Of a stretch of 40,905 bases of DNA, positions 7,224 to 14,719 are shown one piece after another. The notes beneath the pieces were generated by a model. That model saw nothing but the letters and a program-made list of their open reading frames with translations. It was not told the DNA's origin and searched no databases. The position numbers and the translations under genes were made by a program. Origin of the DNA: a candidate division LCP-89 bacterium (lineage in GTDB: Bacteria; Electryoneota; B3-LCP); contig JALGZU010000004.1 of the NCBI GenBank assembly GCA_025774735.1, forward strand, positions 1 through 40,905, written 5' to 3'. Numbering within the stretch: the stretch's first letter is position 1; every line of letters starts with the position of its first letter.

Positions 7224-8570
7224 TTATTCGGGGTGGTTTGAAGGGCGATCTTCGGGACGGTGGCAATTCAAACAGAGATCGTCACCCGGGAGGGACGGGT
7301 AAGGGGGGCGGCCTTCAAGTACGTGGTCATAAGCCGGTCCGTGACAGGCTTCGCAGCTGACCGAAAGCAGATCGGGCCTCTCCCAAGGCAGGAGGAAACC
7401 CTCAGGGTCATCGAAGCCGGTCGCGTGGCAGGGTAGGCAGTACTCGTAGACCGGGTAACTCTTGATCGATAGATTATCGGACAGTTGGTGGGCAGAAACC
7501 AGGTCACGCGAATGATCCCGGGCATGACAGGGCGAACAGCGCCCCGGGCCCGCGTATCCCGTTTTCGTTTCCCGATGCAGGGCTTCCAAATCGGTCAGTC
7601 GACGAATCTCATCTGACGTTTGCAGCATCTGCGTATGAGCGTCCTTCTGTGCTGTCATGCTTGAAGGAACCGCCCAGAGGGAGGCACGAAGTATTTTAAA
7701 CTTTCTCCAGAAAGTTAAACCGGAAAAAAGCCTTTCAGGAACTGGATGATGACGGTACGGCTTGCCATCAAGCCAACTAGACAGGTCACTGTCAGCCAAC
7801 CTGATAGGTTCGTTTCCGGGGTTGCGGATTTCGATTCTACCGATGCAAGTCCCGCGTGATCCTATACCCAGAACCGGGACCAACCCAATTTCCTCCACAG
7901 TTGGATCTCCGTCATTTAACCAGAGGACCAGATCTATGGAGAGACCTGTCGATAAGAAGGTCTCGATGTTATCGTATGATGCATCGGTCAATAAAATTGT
8001 GAATTCGCCGGGAGAAACTGGAGCAAGATCCACTGTTTCTGATGCAGCCCAAGTGAGAAATTCGTTCCGTCCACCGCCGAGTCCGAAAATCTTAACCGCA
8101 GCTCTCCCCGCAGAAGAGGATATGGTGAACGGTTTGAAGAGCAGCGTATCCGAGCCAATGTTAGAACTGATCAGGGGGAGGTTCAAATCCCGTGACACCG
8201 CCGCCAAATCGGGGGGCCAGGGACCCAGGTCCAGGAAACTGACGTTGAATGCCGTATACTCCAACCGGGCCAAGGTATTAAGAAAGCCTTTTCCCCTGAT
8301 TCTCCAACCGCGCTGACTCCCTTGAATGCCCTCGGGATGCCGGAAGCGCCCCAGATCCACGAGGAGATCGCCGGGCTGACGATAGCGCTCCAGGGCTCTG
8401 GAGATGTGCAGCATTCCGCCCGCTTTCGGCTCACCGAAATCACCACGCGCACCCCATTCGCCTTCCAGTCCAGCGGTAACCCAGATGACGAGAGCGCGCT
8501 CCTGAGACGGTTGGCTGCAACCGAAAAGAATATATCCTAATACTGTGTAAACAAAATACTTAATTTTCAT
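7224..8570 (-). CDS. Tetraheme c-type cytochrome lipoprotein with a degenerate metallophosphatase-like region
   Basis: 448 aa from ATG 8570, which gives a lipoprotein signal ending in the lipobox LFGC (Cys18). The middle (about residues 28-230) reads like the 5'-nucleotidase/metallophosphatase regions found in some multiheme proteins (WVTAGLEGEWG, GGMLHISRAL, LLVDLGRFRH). The usual metal-binding DAGD is VDLGR here, so phosphatase activity is doubtful. The C-terminal 110 residues carry four CXXCH heme sites: CSPCH (345), CLPCH (378), CEACH (406) and CLNCH (433). It is probably an envelope electron carrier anchored by its lipid. It overlaps the upstream MauE-thioredoxin gene by 11 bp, so translation of the two is likely coupled. 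Confidence 0.75.
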   Translation of the reverse strand: MKIKYFVYTVLGYILFGCSQPSQERALVIWVTAGLEGEWGARGDFGEPKAGGMLHISRALERYRQPGDLLVDLGRFRHPEGIQGSQRGWRIRGKGFLNTLARLEYTAFNVSFLDLGPWPPDLAAVSRDLNLPLISSNIGSDTLLFKPFTISSSAGRAAVKIFGLGGGRNEFLTWAASETVDLAPVSPGEFTILLTDASYDNIETFLSTGLSIDLVLWLNDGDPTVEEIGLVPVLGIGSRGTCIGRIEIRNPGNEPIRLADSDLSSWLDGKPYRHHPVPERLFSGLTFWRKFKILRASLWAVPSSMTAQKDAHTQMLQTSDEIRRLTDLEALHRETKTGYAGPGRCSPCHARDHSRDLVSAHQLSDNLSIKSYPVYEYCLPCHATGFDDPEGFLLPWERPDLLSVSCEACHGPAYDHVLEGRPPYPSLPGDDLCLNCHRPEDRPSNHPE

Positions 8571-9717
8571 ATTCAGTGAGTATATTTTCGATTTGAGATG
8601 CCCGGGGCAGGCGACCGTCCGGAAAAGCATAACGAAGCGTGCCTGATTTGACCAGGAGTAACTGGGGAGTCTCTTCAACGAAGCTTTCAAACACTGATGC
8701 AGCCACGGGGAAAACGGGAAATGGGATTTGTTCACGCTGGGAAAAGGTTTTCACCTTAATGCGACTCCCGGGCGCTACACCGACAAGCGGTGGCAACCCC
8801 TCCCGACGTCCGAGAGATATCACTTCTGGCAGCCAGAGCCTGCAGAGGTCGCACTCGGGTGCCAGAAGTGCGACCAGCGTCCACCCTTCATCGTTCTCAG
8901 TAATATCGGCACTTGAAATCAACTGGTCGGGGATCGGCTGTTCGAGTTGAAAGCGAAACGAGTGTTGCGGCTGGCGCGGGAGGATCAGGTGCCATCCCGT
9001 GATGAGTAACAGAATGAAGCTGACCGACAGCACCGGTGCCCTCAATTTCCGGAGAGAATCGGCTTCGATGAATGAAAACGCCATCGCCAGTAGAGGCAGG
9101 AGGAGCAGCGGCAGATGGAGATAGCCGAAGCATAACCCGACCCCGAAACCGAGGAGAACCAGGAAAATCTTCCACCCTTTTTCCTTGATCGCCCAACCAG
9201 TAACAACGAATACAATGACTGATATTAAAAGACTCTCTTGACAGAAGGCTCCAGCAACTAAAGCGAGGGATCCCCATATATTCAAACGAACCGGTTGTCT
9301 GCATGAAAATTTCAGGCTTAGCACCAGGAAAAGTAGTGCCGTTCCGTTTTTGAGCAGGGCGAGAACGGGATCCAGATTTTCAGCTCCCAGACAGCCGCAT
9401 TTTTGCAAGTATCCCCCGGGGAGTCCAAGTACGATGCTGAGTGAAAATACCAACAGAAGGACAATCGCCGCCATCACTGCGAGACGTGAAGGGCGGAGTA
9501 GAATCATCATCCCCAAAAGAACTTCTATAAAAGGCAGCAGGAGTACCAAGCCGAGTTCCAAATCCAGGGGAAGGGGGAGATCATAGTCGCTGAGTTCGTA
9601 GAGAAACCCGGTAGGATTCACCGCTTTAGCAAAAGCGGCGGTGATCAGTAAAAATGCGGGCAATCTCTGAAGGATCAGTTTGAGCGGGGCCAATGGAGGC
9701 GGTGTCTCCGGATTCAT
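8560..9717 (-). CDS. MauE/DoxX-like membrane domain fused to a thioredoxin-like domain
   Basis: 385 aa. The N-terminal ~130 residues match MauE-type proteins: helices around KAVNPTGFLYELSDYDLP and the paired cysteines of GYLQKCGCLGAENL (C107, C109). More helices follow to about residue 250. A soluble thioredoxin-like domain ends the protein, with LLAPECDLCRLWLPE (CXXC at 289-292) and the later ETPQLLLVKSGTLR. In methylamine utilisation MauE and MauD handle thiol/disulfide chemistry across the membrane; here both roles would sit in one polypeptide. Because the next gene encodes an exported protein with four CXXCH sites, one reading is that this protein keeps those cysteines reduced for heme attachment. 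That is inference from context. The gene starts 5 bp after the CDF stop. Confidence 0.75.
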   Translation of the reverse strand: MNPETPPPLAPLKLILQRLPAFLLITAAFAKAVNPTGFLYELSDYDLPLPLDLELGLVLLLPFIEVLLGMMILLRPSRLAVMAAIVLLLVFSLSIVLGLPGGYLQKCGCLGAENLDPVLALLKNGTALLFLVLSLKFSCRQPVRLNIWGSLALVAGAFCQESLLISVIVFVVTGWAIKEKGWKIFLVLLGFGVGLCFGYLHLPLLLLPLLAMAFSFIEADSLRKLRAPVLSVSFILLLITGWHLILPRQPQHSFRFQLEQPIPDQLISSADITENDEGWTLVALLAPECDLCRLWLPEVISLGRREGLPPLVGVAPGSRIKVKTFSQREQIPFPVFPVAASVFESFVEETPQLLLVKSGTLRYAFPDGRLPRASQIENILTEYEN

Positions 9718-9722
9718 GAGGT

Positions 9723-11132
9723 TCAGGGTTGTATCAGTGGTTCCGCGTGAATCAAAACGGCGTCGAGGTCTTCGATTTTGCTGCGCAGCTCTTCTTCCAA
9801 ATCTGTGGTCCGCCGGTGCACTTCACCTACCGAGAGTTCACCGGGGAATAGGCAACATACTGAAGCTAGAAGCCTTTCACCACACCGGGTCAGTTTCAGG
9901 GTATGCCAGTTGTTCTCACCAAGTCGAACCGTCAGGTTCGCTTCGATGTCATGGATGATATCGGGGCGGTTTTCGTTCCAGAGGATCTCCTCTTCTTCAG
10001 AGTAGCCCACCTCTTCGATGTGAATCTGCACCGATTCCACCTCCGGGAAGTGTCTCAGCAAATCCTTTTCGAGGTCCTGGGTCAGGGCATGGGCCTGCCC
10101 GATACTCTGATCAGCGTCCACTTCGAGATGCAGTTCTGCGCTGAAGCGGTCTTTGCACCGCCGCAAGCTCAAATGGTGCGCCTGCAGTCCCCTGGATCGA
10201 ATATAATTCAACATCCCCAAATCCAAGGTTTCATTCTGAGCCACCAGAGGGCTGGTATGAACAACAGCGTCCAGGCGAGGCATCAGTTCCGCCAGCTTTT
10301 TCTCAAGGTTCTGCTTAATCCGATGGGCGCTCGAAAACGTGTAAGTCCGATCCAATCCCACACGCAGATCTGCGAAAACTGTCGAACCGGAACGGCGCAA
10401 GCGCAGCCGATCGATTCCGAGAACACCGTCGGTTTTCAGGGCGATTTCTCTAATGTTTTCCGAGTATCCATCCGGCACGCGGTCAATCAGGATGTCGAGA
10501 TTCCTCTTTCCCAGCCGGAGCGCCAGAAAACCGACCCAAACAACCACAAATAGAGCTGCCACTGCATCAGCCCATAGGTGTCCCATCGAGACGAATATCA
10601 GGCCAACCAAAACCAAACTGGAACTTAAGATGTCTGAATAAAAATGCAGTGCATCAGCTTCGAGGGCTTGGGAGTGATACTTTTTCGCCGTTCTCATCAG
10701 GGCACGATAGCGATAAAAGTCCACCGCGATGGCCATCAGAACAACTGAAAAACTGTACACGTTGACGACCGGAACTGCACCGGGGTGAACCAGGCGATCA
10801 ATAGCCTCGCGGAGAATCCAGAGACAGGTGAAGGCGAGCAATATGGATTCGAAGAGGGCGGAGAGACTCTCAATTTTCCCGTGACCGTAGTGGTGGGTGC
10901 GGTCGGGCGGCCTGTCTGCAGCCTTGACCGAGAACATGGTCACCAGGGAGGCAAACAGATCCAATCCGGAGTGAGCAGCTTCGGAGATAAGGGCCAGAGA
11001 GCCCGTCCATATTCCGACCGCGGCCTTGGCACCGGTTAAAAAGAGAGCCGCCCCAACCGATACCAGGGCGACTCGAAACTTCTCGACTGATGCGACGCCA
11101 GGCGAAACCGATTGCGGAGTAGTTTCATTCAC
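9723..11132 (-). CDS. Cation diffusion facilitator (Zn-type) with three C-terminal dimerisation-like domains
   Basis: 469 aa from GTG 11132. That codon overlaps the upstream stop as GTGA and has a textbook GGAGGAG site 8 nt ahead; the ATG at 11150 would lie upstream of that site. Six membrane helices span residues about 20-205. The metal site has the HD-HD form typical of zinc exporters: H54/D58 in AHSGLDL and H163/D167 in ALHFYSD, with a His-rich THHYGHGK loop. Instead of the usual single cytoplasmic dimerisation domain there appear to be three in a row, at about 224-296, 303-375 and 393-466, each ending in a DAVVH- or QIHIEE-like strand. The protein would export Zn(II) or a similar divalent metal by proton exchange. 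Confidence 0.85.
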   Translation of the reverse strand: MNETTPQSVSPGVASVEKFRVALVSVGAALFLTGAKAAVGIWTGSLALISEAAHSGLDLFASLVTMFSVKAADRPPDRTHHYGHGKIESLSALFESILLAFTCLWILREAIDRLVHPGAVPVVNVYSFSVVLMAIAVDFYRYRALMRTAKKYHSQALEADALHFYSDILSSSLVLVGLIFVSMGHLWADAVAALFVVVWVGFLALRLGKRNLDILIDRVPDGYSENIREIALKTDGVLGIDRLRLRRSGSTVFADLRVGLDRTYTFSSAHRIKQNLEKKLAELMPRLDAVVHTSPLVAQNETLDLGMLNYIRSRGLQAHHLSLRRCKDRFSAELHLEVDADQSIGQAHALTQDLEKDLLRHFPEVESVQIHIEEVGYSEEEEILWNENRPDIIHDIEANLTVRLGENNWHTLKLTRCGERLLASVCCLFPGELSVGEVHRRTTDLEEELRSKIEDLDAVLIHAEPLIQP

Positions 11133-11485
11133 AGAAAATTCTCCTCCCATTCGGAATCTTCAATTTCACCCTCATCGCCGTCTAGATCGTCCCGGATGGG
11201 CAGTGGATTGACGTAGGCGATCCAATCCATGAAGTCCTCCCTTCCCGAGAACTGATCGAGAAAACGGTAAACCTCAGATTCATCCAATTCGGGCACAGCC
11301 TCTGGGTGTACCGATCCGCGTATCAACATGGGATCGACATCAGAGCCGTTCTCTTCAGCCCAGTCGGCAATCATTCTCTTTAATGTCCACCAGTAGATGC
11401 CGAAATTTACGTAGGCTTCCGGATTCAGCATCAAGCCTTCGAGAATGGCGCTGAAATCGAGGTCAGAGTAGGAGTTCACACTCAT
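11129..11485 (-). CDS. 118-aa acidic protein, function unknown
   Basis: A soluble protein with no signal peptide or membrane helix. It is rich in Asp and Glu, and the tail DDLDGDEGEIEDSEWEENFL is almost wholly acidic. Several Trp/Tyr residues (NFGIYWWTLKRM, FMDWIAYVNP) suggest a compact fold. I recognise no family. It is first in an operon, starting at ATG 11485 behind a strong promoter (11518-11546), and its stop overlaps the CDF start as GTGA. The acidic tail next to a metal exporter makes a metal-sensing or binding role thinkable, but nothing shows it directly. An ORF this long with promoter, start and coupled neighbour is very likely real. Confidence 0.7.
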   Translation of the reverse strand: MSVNSYSDLDFSAILEGLMLNPEAYVNFGIYWWTLKRMIADWAEENGSDVDPMLIRGSVHPEAVPELDESEVYRFLDQFSGREDFMDWIAYVNPLPIRDDLDGDEGEIEDSEWEENFL

Positions 11486-11517
11486 GTTGGTTAAAAGAAA
11501 TCGACCAAATTTTCCAT

Positions 11518-11546
11518 AATGTAATCAACCAGTCCGGATTTGTCAA
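11518..11546 (-). promoter_or_regulatory. Sigma70-type promoter for the acidic protein-CDF-MauE/Trx-cytochrome operon
   Basis: Minus-strand TTGACA (11546-11541), 17-bp spacer, TACATT (11523-11518), about 30 bp ahead of ATG 11485. Confidence 0.65.
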
Positions 11547-11615
11547 GTAAAAACAGGAGGCAATTCAGGTAGAAGATACCAACTCTTCTCGGCTGTTAGG
11601 CCGTAGCGGAGTGAA

Positions 11616-11647
11616 TAAAAAAAATAGGACTCACAATCGTGAGTCCC
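11616..11647 (-). terminator. Intrinsic terminator of the pilus operon
   Basis: On the minus strand GGGACTCAC (11647-11639), loop GATT, GTGAGTCCT (11634-11626), then TA and a run of T down to about 11617. One G-T pair at the base of the stem. It lies just after the pilC stop at 11672. Confidence 0.85.
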
Positions 11648-11671
11648 ATTGGATTTCGTTTTGTGTCCGGA

Positions 11672-12922
11672 TCACATTCCTTGCCGCATAGCCATCCCGA
11701 GGTAGAAGATTGGCAGATACAGTGCGATGATGATTATCAAGACCACCGAGCCGATCAACACAATCAGGAGAGGTTCGATCAATGAGGTGAGTCGATCGAC
11801 GATGGCGTCCAATTGCTTTTCATAGAATTCAGCAGCCTTGTCGAGGAGATTATCAATCTCACCGGTCTCCTCGCCCGTGGCAGTCAACTGGACCAAAGTT
11901 GGGGGGAATACCTGAGCCTTTTTCAGCGCTACCGAGATGGCAAAACCATCCTTGATCAGCAATTTGGATTCCCGGATTCCCTTTTCGACGACTTTGTTGC
12001 CTACGACCTTCTGTATCTGCGAAAGCGAGTCAAGGACGGGTACTCCTGCGCCGAGCAAAACTCCGAAGGTTTTTGAGAATTTGTTCATGATTGAATTGGT
12101 CATCAGGGCACCGAAGACCGGGAATCGGAGCTTGAAGCTATCAATGATCAGTCCGCCGCGTTCGGTCATAGAGATCAGCCAGACGATGACAATCAGAAGG
12201 AAGATAACCCCGACTGTCAGCAGGAAATTGTGGGAAATAATCTGTGAAACGGCAATCAGTGTGCGCGTTGCAATGGGTAGTTGGGCACCGAATTTCTCGT
12301 AGACATCCTGAAACAGAGGCACGATGAACACCAGGAGGACGGTGAGGATGAGGATGAGGAAGCAGACCGAAAAAACGGGATAGGCCATGGCCGAAATGAC
12401 CTTCCGGCGGGTTTCGGCAATCGATTCAAGGTAGTTTGAGAGCTGCTCGAGAGTGACGTGGAGCGATCCCGAAATCTCGCCGGCTCGCACGAGCGCGACG
12501 TAGAGATTGGAAAAGACACCCGGATGGTTGGCCATTGAATCGGAGAGCGCCAAGCCTTTCTTGAGATCGTTACCGATCTGTGCTAGAACTTTTCTGAACC
12601 TCTTGCTCTTCTCTTCGGTCATCAGGTTTGATATCGACTTTTCGATAGTCAACCCAGCCGAGAACATGGTGGCGAGCTGACGGGTGAAGAAGACCAGGAT
12701 ATTCAGGGGAACGCGAGTACGGAGCTTGAAGAAGAAGAGATTGATCTGTTCGGCGATTCCCAGTCTTTCCGCCTGGAACTCCGACTTTACTTCGCGGATG
12801 GAGATAATCTCCGCGCCTTTGCGCTTGAGACTCTCCATGGCCGCTTCGACGCTGGCGGCCCGGATGTAGTCCTCTAATTTATTTCCACTGGTGTCTTTGA
12901 TGACGTAGGCGAAATTCGGCAT
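11672..12922 (-). CDS. pilC: Type IV pilus inner-membrane platform protein PilC/GspF
   Basis: 416 aa with the two repeated T2SSF domains. The first half has FFTRQLATMFSAGLTIEKSI and RKVISAMAYPVFSVCF; the second has FSKTFGVLLGAGVPVLDSLS and the closing membrane segment LTSLIEPLLIVLIGSVVLIIIIALYLP (in parts). Three membrane helices are expected. PilC is the inner-membrane platform that the PilB and PilT motors turn to move pilin subunits in or out of the fibre. The gene starts at ATG 12922 with a GGAG site 7 nt upstream, 17 bp after the pilB stop, and is the last gene before the operon terminator. Confidence 0.95.
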   Translation of the reverse strand: MPNFAYVIKDTSGNKLEDYIRAASVEAAMESLKRKGAEIISIREVKSEFQAERLGIAEQINLFFFKLRTRVPLNILVFFTRQLATMFSAGLTIEKSISNLMTEEKSKRFRKVLAQIGNDLKKGLALSDSMANHPGVFSNLYVALVRAGEISGSLHVTLEQLSNYLESIAETRRKVISAMAYPVFSVCFLILILTVLLVFIVPLFQDVYEKFGAQLPIATRTLIAVSQIISHNFLLTVGVIFLLIVIVWLISMTERGGLIIDSFKLRFPVFGALMTNSIMNKFSKTFGVLLGAGVPVLDSLSQIQKVVGNKVVEKGIRESKLLIKDGFAISVALKKAQVFPPTLVQLTATGEETGEIDNLLDKAAEFYEKQLDAIVDRLTSLIEPLLIVLIGSVVLIIIIALYLPIFYLGMAMRQGM

Positions 12923-12938
12923 GCAGTTCTCCGCTGGC

Positions 12939-14669
12939 TTATGTCTCGGTGACCGTCGAGCGCAGCACCTCCTGAATGGTGGTAATTCCCTGCTCGATCT
13001 TCATGATGCCGGACTCTCGCAGGCTGATCATTCCCTGTTTCAGAGCGGCTTCGCGAATGTCTTCCTGGTTGGCATTGTCGAAGACCATACGGCGGATGTC
13101 CTGCCGCATTTCCAGCATCTCGAAGATACCGATTCGTCCGTAATATCCGGTGTTTCGACAATTTATGCACCCCTTACCCCTGTAAAATGCAATGGATTGA
13201 CCGCGCTCGTTATCCAACTCCAGGTGCTCGAGCTCATCTTTAGTCGGTTCATAAGGTGTTTTACATTTCAAGCAAATGCGGCGGACCAGACGCTGAGCCA
13301 TCACCAGGTTCAAGCAAGAGCCCACCAGGAATGGGGGGACGCCGATGTCGAGAAGACGCGTGATCGTGGACGGCGCATCGTTGGCGTGAAGAGTGGTAAA
13401 GACGAGATGGCCGGTCAGCGAAAACTTGACAGCGATATCCGCGGTCTCCTCATCGCGAATTTCCCCGATCAGGAGCTTATCAGGATCCTGGCGAAGAATA
13501 TGGCGCAGGGCGGTGCTGAAGGTCAACCCGATATTGGACTTGACCTGAACCTGGTTGACGCCATCGAGGTGGTATTCCACCGGATCTTCGACGGTGGTAA
13601 TGTTATCATCCGCACTTTTTATTTCCTTAAGAGATGCGTAGAGTGTCGTGGACTTACCAGATCCAGTCGGTCCGGAAATGATCAACATCCCGTAGGGCTG
13701 CACGATCCAGCGGCGGAAGATCTTCAGCATTTCGGATTCAAAGCCCAACGTTTCCAGGGTCATGGCGAAGCCGGTTTTATCGAGCAGACGCAACACTGCT
13801 TTTTCGCCGTTCACCGTCGGTAAAATGCTAACACGGACGTCAACTTCCTTGCCCGGAGCTTTGATGGTAAACCGTCCGTCCTGAGGCAGCCTTTTCTCAG
13901 CGATATTGAGGCGGGAAAGGATTTTTATACGGGAGAGGATACCGGCGTGAGCCGATTTGGGTGGAGTCATGGCTTCCTGCAGAACACCGTCGATACGGTA
14001 GCGCACGGAGACGTTGTAGTCCTGCATTTCGACGTGGATGTCGGTGGCGCGCTCTTTCAGGGATTCTGCGAACATCATATTGCAGAGCTTGACGATGGGC
14101 GCGTCATCAATACCAACCTCCACCTTCGACATATCCACTAACCCATCATCGTCCTCATCCGATTCGGAGAAGAACTGCAGGTCACCATAAACTTCTGTGA
14201 CTTCGTCCGTTTTACGAATTCGAACGTAGAGCTGATCAATGGCGGCGGCAATACCGCTCCTGGTGGCGAAAACCGATTCGACACTGCGACCGGTCAGTTT
14301 CTGCAGCGAATCAATGGCCACGATGTCATCCGGATCGGCCATGGCAACCCGCAGGGTCGAGTCATCTGCGGCGACGGCCAGCAAGAAGTGTTCAATGGCG
14401 AACGGTTCAGGGACGAGACCCACGACGGCTTCGTGGGCTTCGAGTAACTGCTCATTCGACACGAACGGCAAGCCGACCTGTTTGGAGAGTGCGTAAACAA
14501 CACTCTCCTCAACTACAAAGCCGAGCGCCATCAGAATCTGACCGAGCTTTCCTTTCTTGGTCTCCTGTTCCTTCAGGCTCTCCTTTAGTTGATCACCGGA
14601 AATCAATCCTTCGCTCAGAAGGATCTGTCCGATTTTTTCGTATGGCAGAGTCGCGTTGTTTTCGAACAT
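12939..14669 (-). CDS. pilB: Type IV pilus assembly ATPase PilB/GspE
   Basis: 576 aa from ATG 14669; an upstream in-frame ATG at 14702 has its purine-rich site too close, and the MshEN domain starts right after 14669. Residues about 10-150 form the N-terminal MshEN domain (IGQILLSEGLISGDQL, GKLGQILMALGFV), which in relatives can bind c-di-GMP. The ATPase core has Walker A SGPTGSGKST, the Asp box VEDPVEY, Walker B LIGEIRDEETADIA and the His box TGHLVFTTLHAND. A zinc site of paired cysteines (ICLKC...GCINC) follows, as in extension ATPases. PilB powers pilus extension from the cytoplasmic face and works against PilT, encoded upstream in the same operon. Confidence 0.95.
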   Translation of the reverse strand: MFENNATLPYEKIGQILLSEGLISGDQLKESLKEQETKKGKLGQILMALGFVVEESVVYALSKQVGLPFVSNEQLLEAHEAVVGLVPEPFAIEHFLLAVAADDSTLRVAMADPDDIVAIDSLQKLTGRSVESVFATRSGIAAAIDQLYVRIRKTDEVTEVYGDLQFFSESDEDDDGLVDMSKVEVGIDDAPIVKLCNMMFAESLKERATDIHVEMQDYNVSVRYRIDGVLQEAMTPPKSAHAGILSRIKILSRLNIAEKRLPQDGRFTIKAPGKEVDVRVSILPTVNGEKAVLRLLDKTGFAMTLETLGFESEMLKIFRRWIVQPYGMLIISGPTGSGKSTTLYASLKEIKSADDNITTVEDPVEYHLDGVNQVQVKSNIGLTFSTALRHILRQDPDKLLIGEIRDEETADIAVKFSLTGHLVFTTLHANDAPSTITRLLDIGVPPFLVGSCLNLVMAQRLVRRICLKCKTPYEPTKDELEHLELDNERGQSIAFYRGKGCINCRNTGYYGRIGIFEMLEMRQDIRRMVFDNANQEDIREAALKQGMISLRESGIMKIEQGITTIQEVLRSTVTET

Positions 14670-14719
14670 TCTATTCCAACTTCTATGCAGGGGTGGAGTC
14701 ATTCCTGCAGTTTTAACGT

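Noticed and set aside
11133..11150. ATG 11150 as start of the CDF gene
   Set aside because: The GGAGGAG ribosome site lies after that ATG and is ideally placed for GTG 11132, which also overlaps the upstream stop as GTGA.
12921..13823. A 300-codon open frame on the plus strand
   Set aside because: It lies wholly opposite pilB (and its junction with pilC), has no ribosome site and no recognisable family; it is a shadow of a well-conserved gene.
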